DNA from: an uncultured Oscillospiraceae bacterium | GTDB lineage: Bacteria; Bacillota; Clostridia; Oscillospirales; Oscillospiraceae | NCBI GenBank assembly: GCA_947632175.1 | Contig: CANROC010000012.1 | Coordinates: 1-64,000 of the forward strand | Reading direction: 5' to 3' | Length of the DNA stretch: 64,000 nucleotides | Shown here: positions 17,270 to 27,608 of the stretch, in pieces | Layout of the letters: every line of letters begins with the position of its first letter | How positions within the stretch are numbered: the first letter of the stretch is position 1 | Made by a program: the position numbers and the translations under genes | The notes under the pieces: model-generated | What the model was told of the DNA's origin: nothing | The model's database searches: none | What the model saw: only the letters and a program-made list of their open reading frames with translations

Positions 17270-18177
17270 TATTTTCGCCTCCTCGGTTCGCGTTCCCTGA
17301 AAATGAGGAACGAGCATCCAATGACGATCAGCACCACCAGGCAGTAGATCCACGAATAGGTCGCCGCGAAGCCGAAGCCGCTCTGGGTGTTGCCCGTGGC
17401 CGTCTTGATGAGGTTGTAGATGGCGCTGGTATCATAGGTGCCAAGCTGCGCGATGGTGAAGATGGTGGCCACAAGCGCCGTGGGCTTCACCATGGGGATG
17501 GTGATCTTCCAGAGGGTCTGCCACTCGTTGGCCTGGTCGATCTTCGCCGCCTCGTACAGAGTGTGGTTGATGCGCTGGAGGGCGCTGATAAAGAGGACGA
17601 TGGGGATGCCCGTGAACCACAAAATCATGGTCAGCTCGTCAAAGACGCCCTCCATGAAGTTGGCCACCGCCGGGGAGTAGCTGCGGATCATCTCCAGGAT
17701 GAACACGCCCTCATAGCCGCTCATGCCCTGGGCCGCCTCCACGGACTCGTCGGCGCGCTCCAGGATCTGGCTCATCACGGGGCCCGACATGATGATGACG
17801 GGCAAAAAGTAGATGGTCCGCATGAGTCCCCGCCCCAGCTGTATTTTATTGAGCAGATAGGCGATGATGAAGGAGACTACGATGATGACGAAGGTGTAGG
17901 GGATCACCATGCCCAAAAAGCTCAGAAGCGCCGGGACGAACTCCGTGTTGCGGAAAAAGGCGGTATAATAGTTGGAAAAGCCCGCCGGGGTGATGGAGTA
18001 GCCCTCCACGGTGGAGCTGACGTTCATGAAGCTCAGCACGATGGTGGCGATGAAGGGTATGAGCGAAAAGACGACGAACCCGATGATCCACGGGAGCATG
18101 AATACGTACCCCCGTATGTTCTCACGGCGCCGGTAGAGGCTTCTGGGCTCGGACTCCGCTTTGTTTTTTCTTGCCAT
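17269..18177 (-). CDS. Carbohydrate ABC transporter permease (MalF/LplB type)
   Basis: 302 residues. A cytoplasmic Arg-rich N-terminus is followed by a membrane segment (RGYVFMLPWIIGFVVF) and the EAA loop YEAAKIDQANEWQTLWKITIP (about 207-227). It pairs with the next gene to form a second translocation channel in this locus, distinct from the pair at 22.7-24.6 kb. The start at 18,177 follows GGAGGGGAC. No solute-binding protein is adjacent except the DUF5696 protein, so this pair may share the upstream binding proteins or work with DUF5696. Confidence 0.93.
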   Translation of the reverse strand: MARKNKAESEPRSLYRRRENIRGYVFMLPWIIGFVVFSLIPFIATIVLSFMNVSSTVEGYSITPAGFSNYYTAFFRNTEFVPALLSFLGMVIPYTFVIIVVSFIIAYLLNKIQLGRGLMRTIYFLPVIIMSGPVMSQILERADESVEAAQGMSGYEGVFILEMIRSYSPAVANFMEGVFDELTMILWFTGIPIVLFISALQRINHTLYEAAKIDQANEWQTLWKITIPMVKPTALVATIFTIAQLGTYDTSAIYNLIKTATGNTQSGFGFAATYSWIYCLVVLIVIGCSFLIFREREPRRRK

Positions 18178-18192
18178 GTTCCGTCCCCTCCT

Positions 18193-20648
18193 TTACCCGG
18201 CCGCCACCGCGCTCTCGGCGGGGACCGTGGTCCCGCCGACGCTCACGGGGGAGCCGGTGTAGTTGATGATAACGGTGCGCTCCACACCGTCCTTGCGGTA
18301 GGTGTTGACCACGACGCCGTTTTCAATGACCTCCCGGGAGACCCAGTCCATACCCTGGACCTCGCGCAGGATGCCGTTGACCTGGCCGTAAATGTCCGCG
18401 ATCTTCTCCTTGTAGAGCTCGTACTCCGTGGAGTACAGGTTGGCCGAATAGGTATCCGACAGGTTCCAGGAGGGGTCCTTGGAGAGGATGAAGGACGGGG
18501 ATACGTTGTAGTCGATCATCCGGAGGATGCAGTCCTGGGTGTAGAAGGAGAAGTTGGCGTAGGGGGCGTAAAGCTCCATGGTCCCGGCGAGCACCATCTG
18601 CAAAAACGGCACCGCGTCCGTCTCAAAGATGTATTTGGAGTTGCCCACGGGCATCTGGAGATAGCGCGAGGTGTACCTCCAGAGGTACTGGTTGGGCCGG
18701 GTGAGGTTGAGCTTCATGCCGCCGGAGACGTCCTCCAGAGTCTCGCGGTAGAGCGCGACGGCCTCCGGGAGGGTGGTCACCGCGCCTGTGCGGGAGTAGT
18801 TGGAGCTGAGGACGTTGGAAATGCCGGAGAGGGTCAGGCTCCCGCTCATGTCCCCCACCTTGTCCGTGAGCTTGCGCACCCACTCCGCCGTCTTCGTAGG
18901 CGTGGCGTATCCGAACACCAGCGTGGGGAGGTTATCCGGCAGAAGCCAGCTCTTGTCCACGCTGGCATACCAGTTGCTCACGCACTTGACGGCGGTGTTG
19001 TAATAGCCGATCATCTCCTGGTTGATGGTGGTCATGTCCCGGGAGAAGGACACGTCCACTCCCAGCGCCGCCATGTCCTCCATCATGCTCTCAAAGTCTC
19101 CCCGGGTGCCGATGGCCATGGAGAAGTTGGCCTTGTAGGGCTTCGACAGGCTCTCGCCCTTCTTCTGCCAACCGAGGAGGCCGGAGTTTACGTTGGTGAT
19201 GCCGCCGCGGACCACCTCGGTGAGGATGTCGCGCACATCGTCCGCGGTGGTGACGACCACCTGGCTCGTGCCGATGATGCCGCTCTCGGAATCGGCCATG
19301 ATGAAATCCAGCCGCAGGGGGATGTCCCCCGTGAGCCCCGCCGGGGTGAGCTCCCCGGTCTCGATGAGGTGCTGGCGGTACTCCAGGGCCATGCCGGCGT
19401 AATCCGCCGCCGGGGTGGCGCCGGTGCCGTCTCCGAAGAGGAAGGAGTAGGTCATGCGCACGTCGTAGTCAAAGGGCTCCTTCAGATGGTCGAAAAAGCC
19501 GTTCCCCAGCTCGTCGTAGAGCTGGTAGTACTCCACGTTGTACTCAAATCTCGGGTAGGCCCAGGTGTAGGTGGTGGACTTGGTGCCGTCGGGGTTGACC
19601 ACGATCTCCATGTACTCCCCGCCCTGGTCGGCCCAGGCCACGAAGCCCATCTGGTCGCGGCCGTGGGCGATGCCGAACACCGGCATCACCGGGTCATTGA
19701 TGGGCACGTTGTCCATCAGCGTGTAGTTATAATAGGTGGACGTGGCCGGGTCCCTGCCGTAGACGTCCCCCACGTAGGGATCGAACACGGAGGTATTGTC
19801 CATGAAACGGATGAGCGCGCCGCTGCCGTCCGCACCAGCACGTAGCCGGGCACGCGGTAGGCGTCCTCTTTCACATAGTCCATGGTCTCCGGGTCGAAGA
19901 CGTTGAGGCGGCCGCCGCTGGCGCCCAGGAAGGGCGTGAAGATCACGGACAGCATCCTGCCAAGGTCCGCGCCGCCCATCTCCTCTCGGGGGATCTCGTA
20001 GGTAATGGAGCTTTCCTCAAGGGTCAGGTAGACGTTGAGGTCGATGTCCGGCTTTTGGTAGTCCACGTGGAGAACGAACCTGTTGTCCGTGCCGGGGACG
20101 GGGCTCAGGGTGGAGGTCACGCCCTCCTGCGCCGCCGAGCCCATAAAGGCCGTGCGGCTTCCGTCATAATACTCCACGCTCACCAGGGAGTTGGCGATGC
20201 CCACATAGGTGGTGTTGAGGTCGTCGGCGTAGCTCCGGGCCGCCGCGATGATCTCCTCATCCGAGGCGCCGGACTTCTTGAGGGCCTTGACGGCGTCCGT
20301 CACCTCGTCCTTGTAGGGCAGGTCCACCCCCGTTTTCATGGTGCAGCCGCTGGCCTTATCCTGCACCGCGATCACGTCCCGGTCGTCCCGCCAGTAGTAG
20401 CGGACCAGGTCCGTCTCATACAGAATGGAGAAGCCCATGAGATCGGCTGCGCCGATCTCAGCCCGCTCCGGAGCGGGCCGCGTGTCCCGGTTCGTGGGGA
20501 CGTACGCCCCCTCCGCCGGCGGAAGCACATCCCCGGGGCCCTCGGACGAGGCGCCGCCCGCGGCCATGGCAAGGCCGAAGCATCCCGCCGCAATGGCCCC
20601 CGCCAGAAGGACCGCGAGAGCTCTTTTCACGTTTTTACGACAGAACAT
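18193..20648 (-). pseudogene. DUF5696-family secreted protein with a frameshift
   Basis: The gene reads as about 818 codons with one base missing near 19,830. The 5' part (to about 19,830) has a signal peptide (ALAVLLAGAIAAGC) and ends properly with GYVLV. The 3' frame resumes with DGSGALIRFMDNTS. A single added C, giving the expected VPDGSGALI, restores the whole frame. DUF5696 proteins are large extracytoplasmic proteins often encoded between permease genes in Firmicutes glycan loci; I know of no proven function. The rest of the gene shows no further damage, so a sequencing or assembly error or a very recent mutation are both possible. The start ATG at 20,648 follows AAAGGAG and overlaps the Yip1 gene by 14 bp. 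Confidence 0.8.
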
Positions 20649-22689
20649 TCTGGATCAGCTCCTTTCCTACGGATGTCAGGAACCTGTATAAGCTGTCCCA
20701 CATGATGGACAGGATGATGCCGATGACCGCGATGATCACCATGAATACGAAGGTCATGATGAGGCTTCGCACGGCCTGGCCGAACTCATAGTCGTGTATC
20801 GTCTGAAGGCCGGTGAAGATGATGACCGCGCTCCAGGCGATCCCCACCATCAGGATGATGGTGAGCAGGAAAGACTCGTTATAGGTGAGCCCGTAGGACA
20901 CCACCGTCACCAGGGCCAGCGCCCCCAGCGTGGGCAGGAGCCCGTAGGCCGGGACGATGTAGATCTGCTTCATGCTGCCGCTGCCGTCGTGGATGCTGAT
21001 GTCCAGGTAATTGCAGGTCAAAAAGAGGATGAGAATGGCGAAGAAGCCCAGAACGATGGAGCCGATGTCCATATTCTCCACCTTCACCTGCTGGTAGATG
21101 AAGCCCTTGCTCGTCTCAAAGAGCATGAACACCAGGAAAAACACGGCGTAGATGATGGTGGCCAGCACCGCCGAGCCCTGCCGGCCCCGGCGGATGTCGT
21201 AGAAGCAGTCCATCGGGTGGCGCAGGGACTTGAACGCGAAGAGCAGGTCCTTCACGATAGGCGTGCGGTGGAGCGTGTCGCTGAGCTTCTCCTTGCAGGC
21301 GTCGATGCGCTTTTTCCTGTCGAAGAGCTTCAGGACCTTCCAGGCGATGAGCAGGACCAGGAGCGTTATGATCATCCAGCCCAGGTTGTTCTGGAGCCAA
21401 GTGTTGCGGACCTCCCAGAAGGCCTCGGAATACTGGGCCTTGTTGTTGGCGACCTTGAAGTGCTCCAGGGCCTGGTCGTACTCCTCGGCGTGGAGGTACG
21501 CCTTGCCCACGCCGTTGTGCGCGAGGGTTGACATCTGGTTCAGGGCCAGGACCTCGTTCCACTTGACCATGGCCTCCTCATAGTGGCCGGCCTCGTAGAG
21601 GTTCATGGCGTCGTAGACCGTCTGGGCGTATTCCGTGGGCTTGAAGGACTGTAAGTACCCCTTTCCGGCGTCCAGGCCCCAGATGTACCCGCGGCTGTCC
21701 ACCGCCACGGAGGCCAGCCTGTTGAAGAGGCCCACCACGTCGGAATTGGTCACCTGGGAGCCGAACTCGAAGATCATCTCCCCCGCCCGGGAATAGACCT
21801 CGATGTAGCCCTGGGTGCCGCAGGTGTAGATGAGGCCGTCCTTGTCCACGTACACGTCCACGAGGGCCTCGTTGGACCACACCGGGTCCTTGAACATGTT
21901 TCCGCCGTCGGTGGAGTGCTTTTTCATGCCGTTCATCTCGATACCGGCGGTGGCGGTGTAGACGACGCCGTCCTTGTCCACAAAGACGTTGGTGAAGACC
22001 GCGGGGTTGGCGTCGATGAGGTTGGCCAGCTGCGCTCTGGTGAACAGGAGCCGCTGGATGCGCTGGGAGAGGGTGAGGTTTGCGTCGTTGACGGCGAAAT
22101 AACCCAGAAACTCGCCGGTGTTGGCAAGCTGTATGACGCCGGAGTAGACGCCCTCGGAGATGATATACATACTGCCGCCGGAGTCCACCGCCACGCGCTT
22201 GGGCTCGAAGTTGGTGTTCTGGAAGATGGGCGCGGTGGGCTTGCCGTATTCCCGGTCCAGCTTCAGGTCCCGGTCATAGACCAGCACCTTTTTGGCGCCG
22301 GAGTCGGCCACGTAGAGCTCGCCCTTTGCCGTGACGAATACCCCCGTGGGGGCCGTCATCTCGGGGCCAGACACCTCGGCGGCCACGACGCCCTTCCCGA
22401 TGTCGTACAAAATGACCCGCCGGTTGCCCGTATCGGCGATGTAGAGCATATCCCGCTCATCGATGAACATATCGCCGGGGTCCTTCAGCCCCAGCTCCGT
22501 CACCGTCCGCTCGGGCAGGTAGGCGTCCTGGGTGCGGAACCAGCCGTCCTCCTCGTCCCACATGTAGGTGTAGGAGGTGGCCTCCTCGGCCCGTGCGGAG
22601 GTGGGGAGAAGGCACGCCAGCAGGAGTACGCTCAGCGCCGCCGGGATGAGACGCCGTAAAAGCCCGGCCGCCCTGTGATCTTTTCTCAT
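20635..22689 (-). CDS. NHL beta-propeller / TPR / Yip1 membrane protein
   Basis: 684 residues. A signal peptide (about 1-37, ending ARAEE) is followed by an extracellular NHL-type propeller (about 45-390, with repeats such as PGDMFIDERDMLYIADTGNRRV). A TPR-like helical pair (about 395-470, EAGHYEEAMVKWNEVL) comes next, then a membrane segment (WMIITLLVLLIAW) and a Yip1-type multi-pass domain (about 540-684). The arrangement suggests an outward-facing sensor or scaffold tied to the membrane beside the transporter. The function is unknown. The ATG at 22,689 follows GGAGGGG, and the gene is 14 bp from the permease gene. Confidence 0.8.
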   Translation of the reverse strand: MRKDHRAAGLLRRLIPAALSVLLLACLLPTSARAEEATSYTYMWDEEDGWFRTQDAYLPERTVTELGLKDPGDMFIDERDMLYIADTGNRRVILYDIGKGVVAAEVSGPEMTAPTGVFVTAKGELYVADSGAKKVLVYDRDLKLDREYGKPTAPIFQNTNFEPKRVAVDSGGSMYIISEGVYSGVIQLANTGEFLGYFAVNDANLTLSQRIQRLLFTRAQLANLIDANPAVFTNVFVDKDGVVYTATAGIEMNGMKKHSTDGGNMFKDPVWSNEALVDVYVDKDGLIYTCGTQGYIEVYSRAGEMIFEFGSQVTNSDVVGLFNRLASVAVDSRGYIWGLDAGKGYLQSFKPTEYAQTVYDAMNLYEAGHYEEAMVKWNEVLALNQMSTLAHNGVGKAYLHAEEYDQALEHFKVANNKAQYSEAFWEVRNTWLQNNLGWMIITLLVLLIAWKVLKLFDRKKRIDACKEKLSDTLHRTPIVKDLLFAFKSLRHPMDCFYDIRRGRQGSAVLATIIYAVFFLVFMLFETSKGFIYQQVKVENMDIGSIVLGFFAILILFLTCNYLDISIHDGSGSMKQIYIVPAYGLLPTLGALALVTVVSYGLTYNESFLLTIILMVGIAWSAVIIFTGLQTIHDYEFGQAVRSLIMTFVFMVIIAVIGIILSIMWDSLYRFLTSVGKELIQNVLS

Positions 22690-22703
22690 GAAGTCCCCTC
22701 CTC

Positions 22704-23597
22704 TCACTTGATGCCGGAGTGGCTCATGGTGTTCGTGACCTGCGACTGCATGCAGATGAAGATGATGAGGTTCGGCAGGAACAGGATCACCGACGCCGCC
22801 GCGGCCATGCCGGCCGCCGCCACGGTGTTGTTGGTGGACAGGGAGCTCAAAAAGTACGCCAGCGTCCTCATGGAGTCGTCCGTGATGTAGTTGTTGGACG
22901 CCTCCACCGCCATCCAGACCTGCTGGAAGGTCAGCACCACGGAGGTGGCGAGAGCGGGCTTCACCACGGGCACCACGATGCGCATGATGACCGTCCACTC
23001 ATTGGCCCCGTCGATGACCGCCGCCTCGATGAGCTCGTTGGGGATCTGGTCCATGAACTGCTTGACAAGGAAGAGGCCCACCGGCATGGCCGCCAGAGGC
23101 AGCACGTGTACCAGCCAGTTGTCCGTCAGCCCCAGCTTCACGATCACGAGATACCGGGAGATGGACACCGCCGTGGGCACGAACATCAGCGCCAGCTGGT
23201 TCGTCTCAAAGAGCAGGCCCTTGCCGCGAAAGCGCTTTTTCGAAAAGGCGTAGGCGCCCAGGATGGTGATGACCAGGTTTAACAGGACCGTCAGCACCGT
23301 GACGAGCACGGAGTTCAAAAGGTACCGGCTCATGGGCACGCCCGTGGTGCTTGACACGGCGAAGAGGCTCTTGAAGTTATTGAGGGTCGGCTCCTTGGCG
23401 AAGATGTGCGGTGGGAAGGCGAAAAGCTCGCCCAGGGGCATGAACGCCCGGTTCACAGTCATGATCACCGGGAGGACCATGAACATCGCCAGAGGGATCA
23501 AAATGCAGTAGAACTTTATCTGCCCCGCGGCGAAATGCCGGGGGTCGATCTGTGTGGCCTTCAGGTGGCCGCTTACCACTTTTTCACGCTTTTTCAT
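22704..23597 (-). CDS. Carbohydrate ABC transporter permease (MalG/AraQ type)
   Basis: 297 residues with six predicted membrane helices and the EAA loop IEAAVIDGANEWTVIMRIVVP (about 194-214). The N-terminus carries a basic cytoplasmic stretch before the first helix. The ATG at 23,597 lies 6 nt after GGGAGGG; an upstream ATG would add MH and spoil the spacing. It overlaps no neighbour and is 13 bp after the first permease gene. Together they form the membrane channel for the two solute-binding proteins encoded just upstream. Confidence 0.93.
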   Translation of the reverse strand: MKKREKVVSGHLKATQIDPRHFAAGQIKFYCILIPLAMFMVLPVIMTVNRAFMPLGELFAFPPHIFAKEPTLNNFKSLFAVSSTTGVPMSRYLLNSVLVTVLTVLLNLVITILGAYAFSKKRFRGKGLLFETNQLALMFVPTAVSISRYLVIVKLGLTDNWLVHVLPLAAMPVGLFLVKQFMDQIPNELIEAAVIDGANEWTVIMRIVVPVVKPALATSVVLTFQQVWMAVEASNNYITDDSMRTLAYFLSSLSTNNTVAAAGMAAAASVILFLPNLIIFICMQSQVTNTMSHSGIK

Positions 23598-23610
23598 GTG
23601 CATCCCTCCC

Positions 23611-24564
23611 TCAGTCCTTTTCACCGAAGAATCGGTGCGCCAGCAGGTTGAAGCAGTAGACGATGATCAGCAGCACCACGGATATGGCGGCGGCGTAGCC
23701 CATCTCGTATCGGATGAAGCCGTAGTCGTCGATGTGGTTGGTGATGAGCTGACCTGAGTATTCGGGCGTGGGGTTGGCGCCGGAGAGCGTCACGCCGATC
23801 CACCCCATGTTGAAGGCGTTCACGATCGCCATGACCGCGCCGAAGAGCATCTGGGGCTTCATGGAGGGGATGGTGATGTAGACGATCTCCTGGAAGCGGT
23901 TCCTGAGCCCGTCGATGTAGGCCGCCTCGTAGATCTCCCGGTCCACGTTGAGCATACCGGAGAGCATGGAGAGGAAGCCGATGCCCATGCTGGACCACAG
24001 GGAGACGATGATCATGATGAGCATGAAGTAGTCCTTGGTGAGCAAAAACTGGATGGGCGTGTCGATAAGCCCCAGCTGCATGAGCAGGCTGTTGGCCCAG
24101 CCGGACTGGTCGCCGGAGAAGATGGTCTTCCAGATGACGCCGATGAACACCTGCCCCAGCATGGAGGGCGTGTAGATGCACAGCGCCAGGATGGTCCTGG
24201 GCAGGGCCTGGATCTGGGAGAGCATCCAGGCGATGAAGAAGCTCAGCACATAGCCGCCCACGCCCACCACCAGCGCGTAGAGGACGGTGTTGGGGAAGAC
24301 GAACTTGGCGAACACCTCGTCCTGCGTCAGGAGCGTGATGTAGTTGAGAAGGCCGGTGAACTGCGAGGGGTTATAGACGTCGAAGTAGGTGAACGACAGA
24401 TAGACGGTCATCAGCACCGGGACCAGGATGAAGGTGGTGAAGAGCAGGATGTAGGGCAGGAGCAGCAGATACGCCTTTCCGTCCTTGGCGGTGAAAAACC
24501 GCTTCTTCCCCTCCTCCAGGGTCTCAAGGGTCTCGGCCGCGTAAACCTTTTCTTTGACCCTCAT
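23611..24564 (-). CDS. Carbohydrate ABC transporter permease (MalF/UgpA type)
   Basis: 317 residues with a cytoplasmic N-terminus (about 1-35), then six predicted helices and the EAA loop YEAAYIDGLRNRFQEIVYITIP (about 211-232). The start is the ATG at 24,564, preceded by AAAGGAGGAG, placing it one base from the stop codon of the large binding protein. The gene order of binding protein, permease, permease is that of CUT1 sugar importers. The substrate is inferred to be beta-glucan oligosaccharides from the locus. Confidence 0.93.
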   Translation of the reverse strand: MRVKEKVYAAETLETLEEGKKRFFTAKDGKAYLLLLPYILLFTTFILVPVLMTVYLSFTYFDVYNPSQFTGLLNYITLLTQDEVFAKFVFPNTVLYALVVGVGGYVLSFFIAWMLSQIQALPRTILALCIYTPSMLGQVFIGVIWKTIFSGDQSGWANSLLMQLGLIDTPIQFLLTKDYFMLIMIIVSLWSSMGIGFLSMLSGMLNVDREIYEAAYIDGLRNRFQEIVYITIPSMKPQMLFGAVMAIVNAFNMGWIGVTLSGANPTPEYSGQLITNHIDDYGFIRYEMGYAAAISVVLLIIVYCFNLLAHRFFGEKD

Positions 24565-24565
24565 G

Positions 24566-27562
24566 TCACGACTCCTCCTTTCCCGCCCTGTCCATCTGCT
24601 CCTGGATCCAGTCCACGTCGCGGATGACATAGGGCTTCAGGAGATTGCCGTCCTTGTCGTAAAAGCCCATCTCCTGCATCTTCTTTCGGATCTCGCGGTT
24701 GATGTCGATGCTCTTTTCATCGGCCACCACCTGGGCGGAGGACCCGTCCAGGACCATGGCGTTCCAGATGTCCGATATGGAGCGCTCCAAAAGGTACTGT
24801 CCAGGCGTTCTGGGCACGTCCCGCAGCCACTGGACCATATCCAGGATCACCATCTTGTCCTCCTGGTCGATGGGGGCCTGACGGAGCGCCTCCAGGTTGG
24901 AGGGCAGCCAGAAATACGTGTTGCCGTAGGTGGAGCGCAGGTTGTAGGTGTACTCTATCTGAGTGTCCTCCCGGGTCCACCACTTCAGGAAATCCCAGGC
25001 GGCCTGGGCCTTGTCGGTGTCGGCGAAGATGACCCCTCCGGTGCCGTTGGCCACGTACCAGCGGTCGATGGAGCCGTCCTCCTGGACGGTGCCGAGGTAG
25101 GGCGAGAGCTCCCACTGTCCGTCCAGCTCCACGGCGCCGTTTTTGATGAGGTTATAGGTGTTGGAGTCCACGATGCCGATGGGCAGGACGTTGTAGCGGA
25201 AGGAGTTGAAAAACTCGTTGACCTGGGTATCCAGGGAGTACGCCACGAAGAGGTCCCCCAGCTCCTTGAGCCCCGCCACGGACGCGGGGGAATCGATGGC
25301 CGTGGCCGTGCCCTCGTCGTTGTAGAGCTTCCCGCCGTTCTGGAAGATGAGGGGCGTGGTCTGGAAGAACCACTTGTACCCCACGCCGGAGGAGATGTTG
25401 TGGTAGAAGTTCATGCCGTAGCGCTGGAGGGCGGGGAGCATGGCCCGGAGCTCGTCCCAGGTATCCGGGACCTGGAGGCCAAGGCTGTTGAAGATGTCCG
25501 TGCGGTAGATGACCGCGCCGAAATCCAGCGTCTCCGGGATGGCGTAGACGCCCTCGTTGTAGACGTAGGGCACCATGGCGCCGGCCACGAAGCGGTTGGC
25601 GACCTGCCAGAAGTCGGGGAACTGCGTCATGTCATAGAGCGCCCCGCGGCAGGCCATGTCGAAGGGCATGTGGGAGGCCAGCCCCAGCGCCACGTCGGGC
25701 GTCACGTCCGCCGCCGCGGCCAGGGTGAGCTTCGTGGGGTCCGGCATGACGGAGAGCTTCACGGGGATGCCGGTCTCCTGTGTGAAGCCGGTATCGACCA
25801 TCTTCTGCAAAAGGTCCACATGGGTGACGGCCCTGTTGACCCAGACGGTCAGCGTCTCCGGCGTTTCGTTGTTGACGCTGTATTTATCCGTCACAAAGGA
25901 GTAGTAGGTCGTTTTCGCGGTGTTGCCGAGGCTCTGGAGCGCGTTGGGGTTCGCCCGCGGCATCTGGCCGTCCCCGGACAGATAGATCATGTCCAGGGAG
26001 AAGTCCAGCTTGATGATGGCGGAGTTGAAGTTGCTCACGGCCACGAGGATGGAGTTGTCCCGCCCCGTCATGCTGTTGACGTGCAGGGCGATCTCGTCCG
26101 GGTACTCGTAGATCTCGTCCACGAACTTCTCCGCCTTGTCGAGGTACGACAGCAGCGCGCCGTTGATGCCGTTTTCCGTCTCGTCCTGCAGGAGATACCG
26201 GATGTGCCGCATCAGGAGCTTGTAGGCCTCCAGGTAACTGGGGATCTCCGGGATATACTCCGTCATCTTCCAGGTGCGGTACTCGTCGGCGTCGGTGCCG
26301 GCGATCTTCTTGATGTCCAGGGCGAACTTGGTGACGTGCTCGGCGATGAGCTGCCCGTAACGCATGGCGGCGGTGACGGGCTCCAGCTCCGCCTTCAGCG
26401 TCAGGGTGTGCTCCCCCGCCGTCAGGTAGATGTAGTAGGGGTTCCCCTCCCCGTCGGACAGGACCTCGTTGCCCCAGGAGGTGCCGGTATAGCCGAAGGC
26501 GTAGCACTCCAGCTCCCGGAAGGGCGCGGCCCCGTCGATGAGGATCGTCTCGTAGGAGTTGAACTCCTCCTTCTCGTTGCGGTAATGCAGGCCCAGGGTA
26601 TAAAATCCGTCCGCCGGAACGGTGAAGGCGTAATCGATGCAGTCCCCCGCGCCGGTCCAGGAGAGAGTGTTGAGCTTCTTGTACTCCGGGTCGTAGGGCG
26701 TCACCGCCGGGGAGGAGGTGGTCTCATAGATGATCTGCGCCGAATTTTTCTCCACATAGTCCACGGCGTTGATGGCCACGGCCTCCCCGGAGACCGGCGT
26801 CACGGGCTTGCCCAGGGCGGCCAGGTACTCCTGGTAGGTCGGGGCCTGGGCGGCGGGGGCCTCCGCGGTGAGCTTGCCCAAAAGGAGCCCGTCGTTGGAG
26901 ACGTTCGTCACGGTGACGGTGTTCTCCCCCGCCTTGAGCTCCACCAGCAGCGGCGCCACCGTGGCGCAGGTGTTGTTATAAAGATACGTGCGCCGCCAGC
27001 CGGCCACCCGGTCCTGGCTGGGCGCGATCTCGTCCCCGTACCGGTCGGTCTGGAACTCCTCCACGGAGTCCCGCCAGTATAGGGGCAGCTCTACCGTCTG
27101 GAGCTCCTGGTACTGGCTCACCCCGTTGACGGCGACGGTCACGGTGAAATCAAGATAGCTCTCCCCCCGGGAGGCGTACTCCAGCGCCAGGACGTAGACG
27201 CCCGCCGTGGGGACGTTCACCGTATATTTTGCCTCGTCCAGATAGTTCGTCAACAGGGCGTCCCCCGGATAGGCCAAAACCGCCGGATCGGCGTTTTCAA
27301 GGCCCAGCTTCCCCACAGGCGCGCCGCCTGACGGGGCCGCCTCCGCCGAGCCGCTGCCGTCAGGCGCGGTCCTGTCCAGAAGGAAGTCCGTATATTTGTA
27401 GCTTTGCGTGTTCAGAGACCCGGATAGCAGCTCGTAGGACCGGCGGAGCTCCTCCGGACTTATATCCTCAACATATGCGGCCTGCTCGTTGAAGAAGATA
27501 AGCCACGCCCCGCCTGCGATCAGCGCGATGACCACCACCCAGATCACGATCTTTCTGAGCAT
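24566..27562 (-). CDS. Membrane-anchored solute-binding protein with N-terminal beta-sandwich modules
   Basis: 998 residues. An uncleaved-looking N-terminal membrane helix (about 4-25, IVIWVVVIALIAGGAW) is followed by two carbohydrate-binding-like beta-sandwich regions (about 60-250 and 290-400). A helical linker leads to a family-1 solute-binding domain (about 560-998, starting near LTVWVNRAVTHV). It therefore joins glycan-binding modules to a transporter-type receptor, roughly twice the normal receptor length. It probably holds longer glucan chains close to the permeases. The ATG at 27,562 is preferred because the GGAG lies 11 nt upstream; a GTG 12 bases earlier touches the GGAG. It sits after a terminator-like hairpin, so it is likely less expressed than the first binding protein. 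Confidence 0.85.
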   Translation of the reverse strand: MLRKIVIWVVVIALIAGGAWLIFFNEQAAYVEDISPEELRRSYELLSGSLNTQSYKYTDFLLDRTAPDGSGSAEAAPSGGAPVGKLGLENADPAVLAYPGDALLTNYLDEAKYTVNVPTAGVYVLALEYASRGESYLDFTVTVAVNGVSQYQELQTVELPLYWRDSVEEFQTDRYGDEIAPSQDRVAGWRRTYLYNNTCATVAPLLVELKAGENTVTVTNVSNDGLLLGKLTAEAPAAQAPTYQEYLAALGKPVTPVSGEAVAINAVDYVEKNSAQIIYETTSSPAVTPYDPEYKKLNTLSWTGAGDCIDYAFTVPADGFYTLGLHYRNEKEEFNSYETILIDGAAPFRELECYAFGYTGTSWGNEVLSDGEGNPYYIYLTAGEHTLTLKAELEPVTAAMRYGQLIAEHVTKFALDIKKIAGTDADEYRTWKMTEYIPEIPSYLEAYKLLMRHIRYLLQDETENGINGALLSYLDKAEKFVDEIYEYPDEIALHVNSMTGRDNSILVAVSNFNSAIIKLDFSLDMIYLSGDGQMPRANPNALQSLGNTAKTTYYSFVTDKYSVNNETPETLTVWVNRAVTHVDLLQKMVDTGFTQETGIPVKLSVMPDPTKLTLAAAADVTPDVALGLASHMPFDMACRGALYDMTQFPDFWQVANRFVAGAMVPYVYNEGVYAIPETLDFGAVIYRTDIFNSLGLQVPDTWDELRAMLPALQRYGMNFYHNISSGVGYKWFFQTTPLIFQNGGKLYNDEGTATAIDSPASVAGLKELGDLFVAYSLDTQVNEFFNSFRYNVLPIGIVDSNTYNLIKNGAVELDGQWELSPYLGTVQEDGSIDRWYVANGTGGVIFADTDKAQAAWDFLKWWTREDTQIEYTYNLRSTYGNTYFWLPSNLEALRQAPIDQEDKMVILDMVQWLRDVPRTPGQYLLERSISDIWNAMVLDGSSAQVVADEKSIDINREIRKKMQEMGFYDKDGNLLKPYVIRDVDWIQEQMDRAGKEES

Positions 27563-27608
27563 GTGTGGTTTCACTCCTTTTTGACTTCGTTTCCCCTGTA
27601 AGCCTGGA

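Noticed and set aside
13490-17347. Long plus-strand open frame (about 1,285 codons) opposite the GH16 lipoprotein and permease
   Set aside because: Antisense shadow with no recognisable domain and a biased composition.
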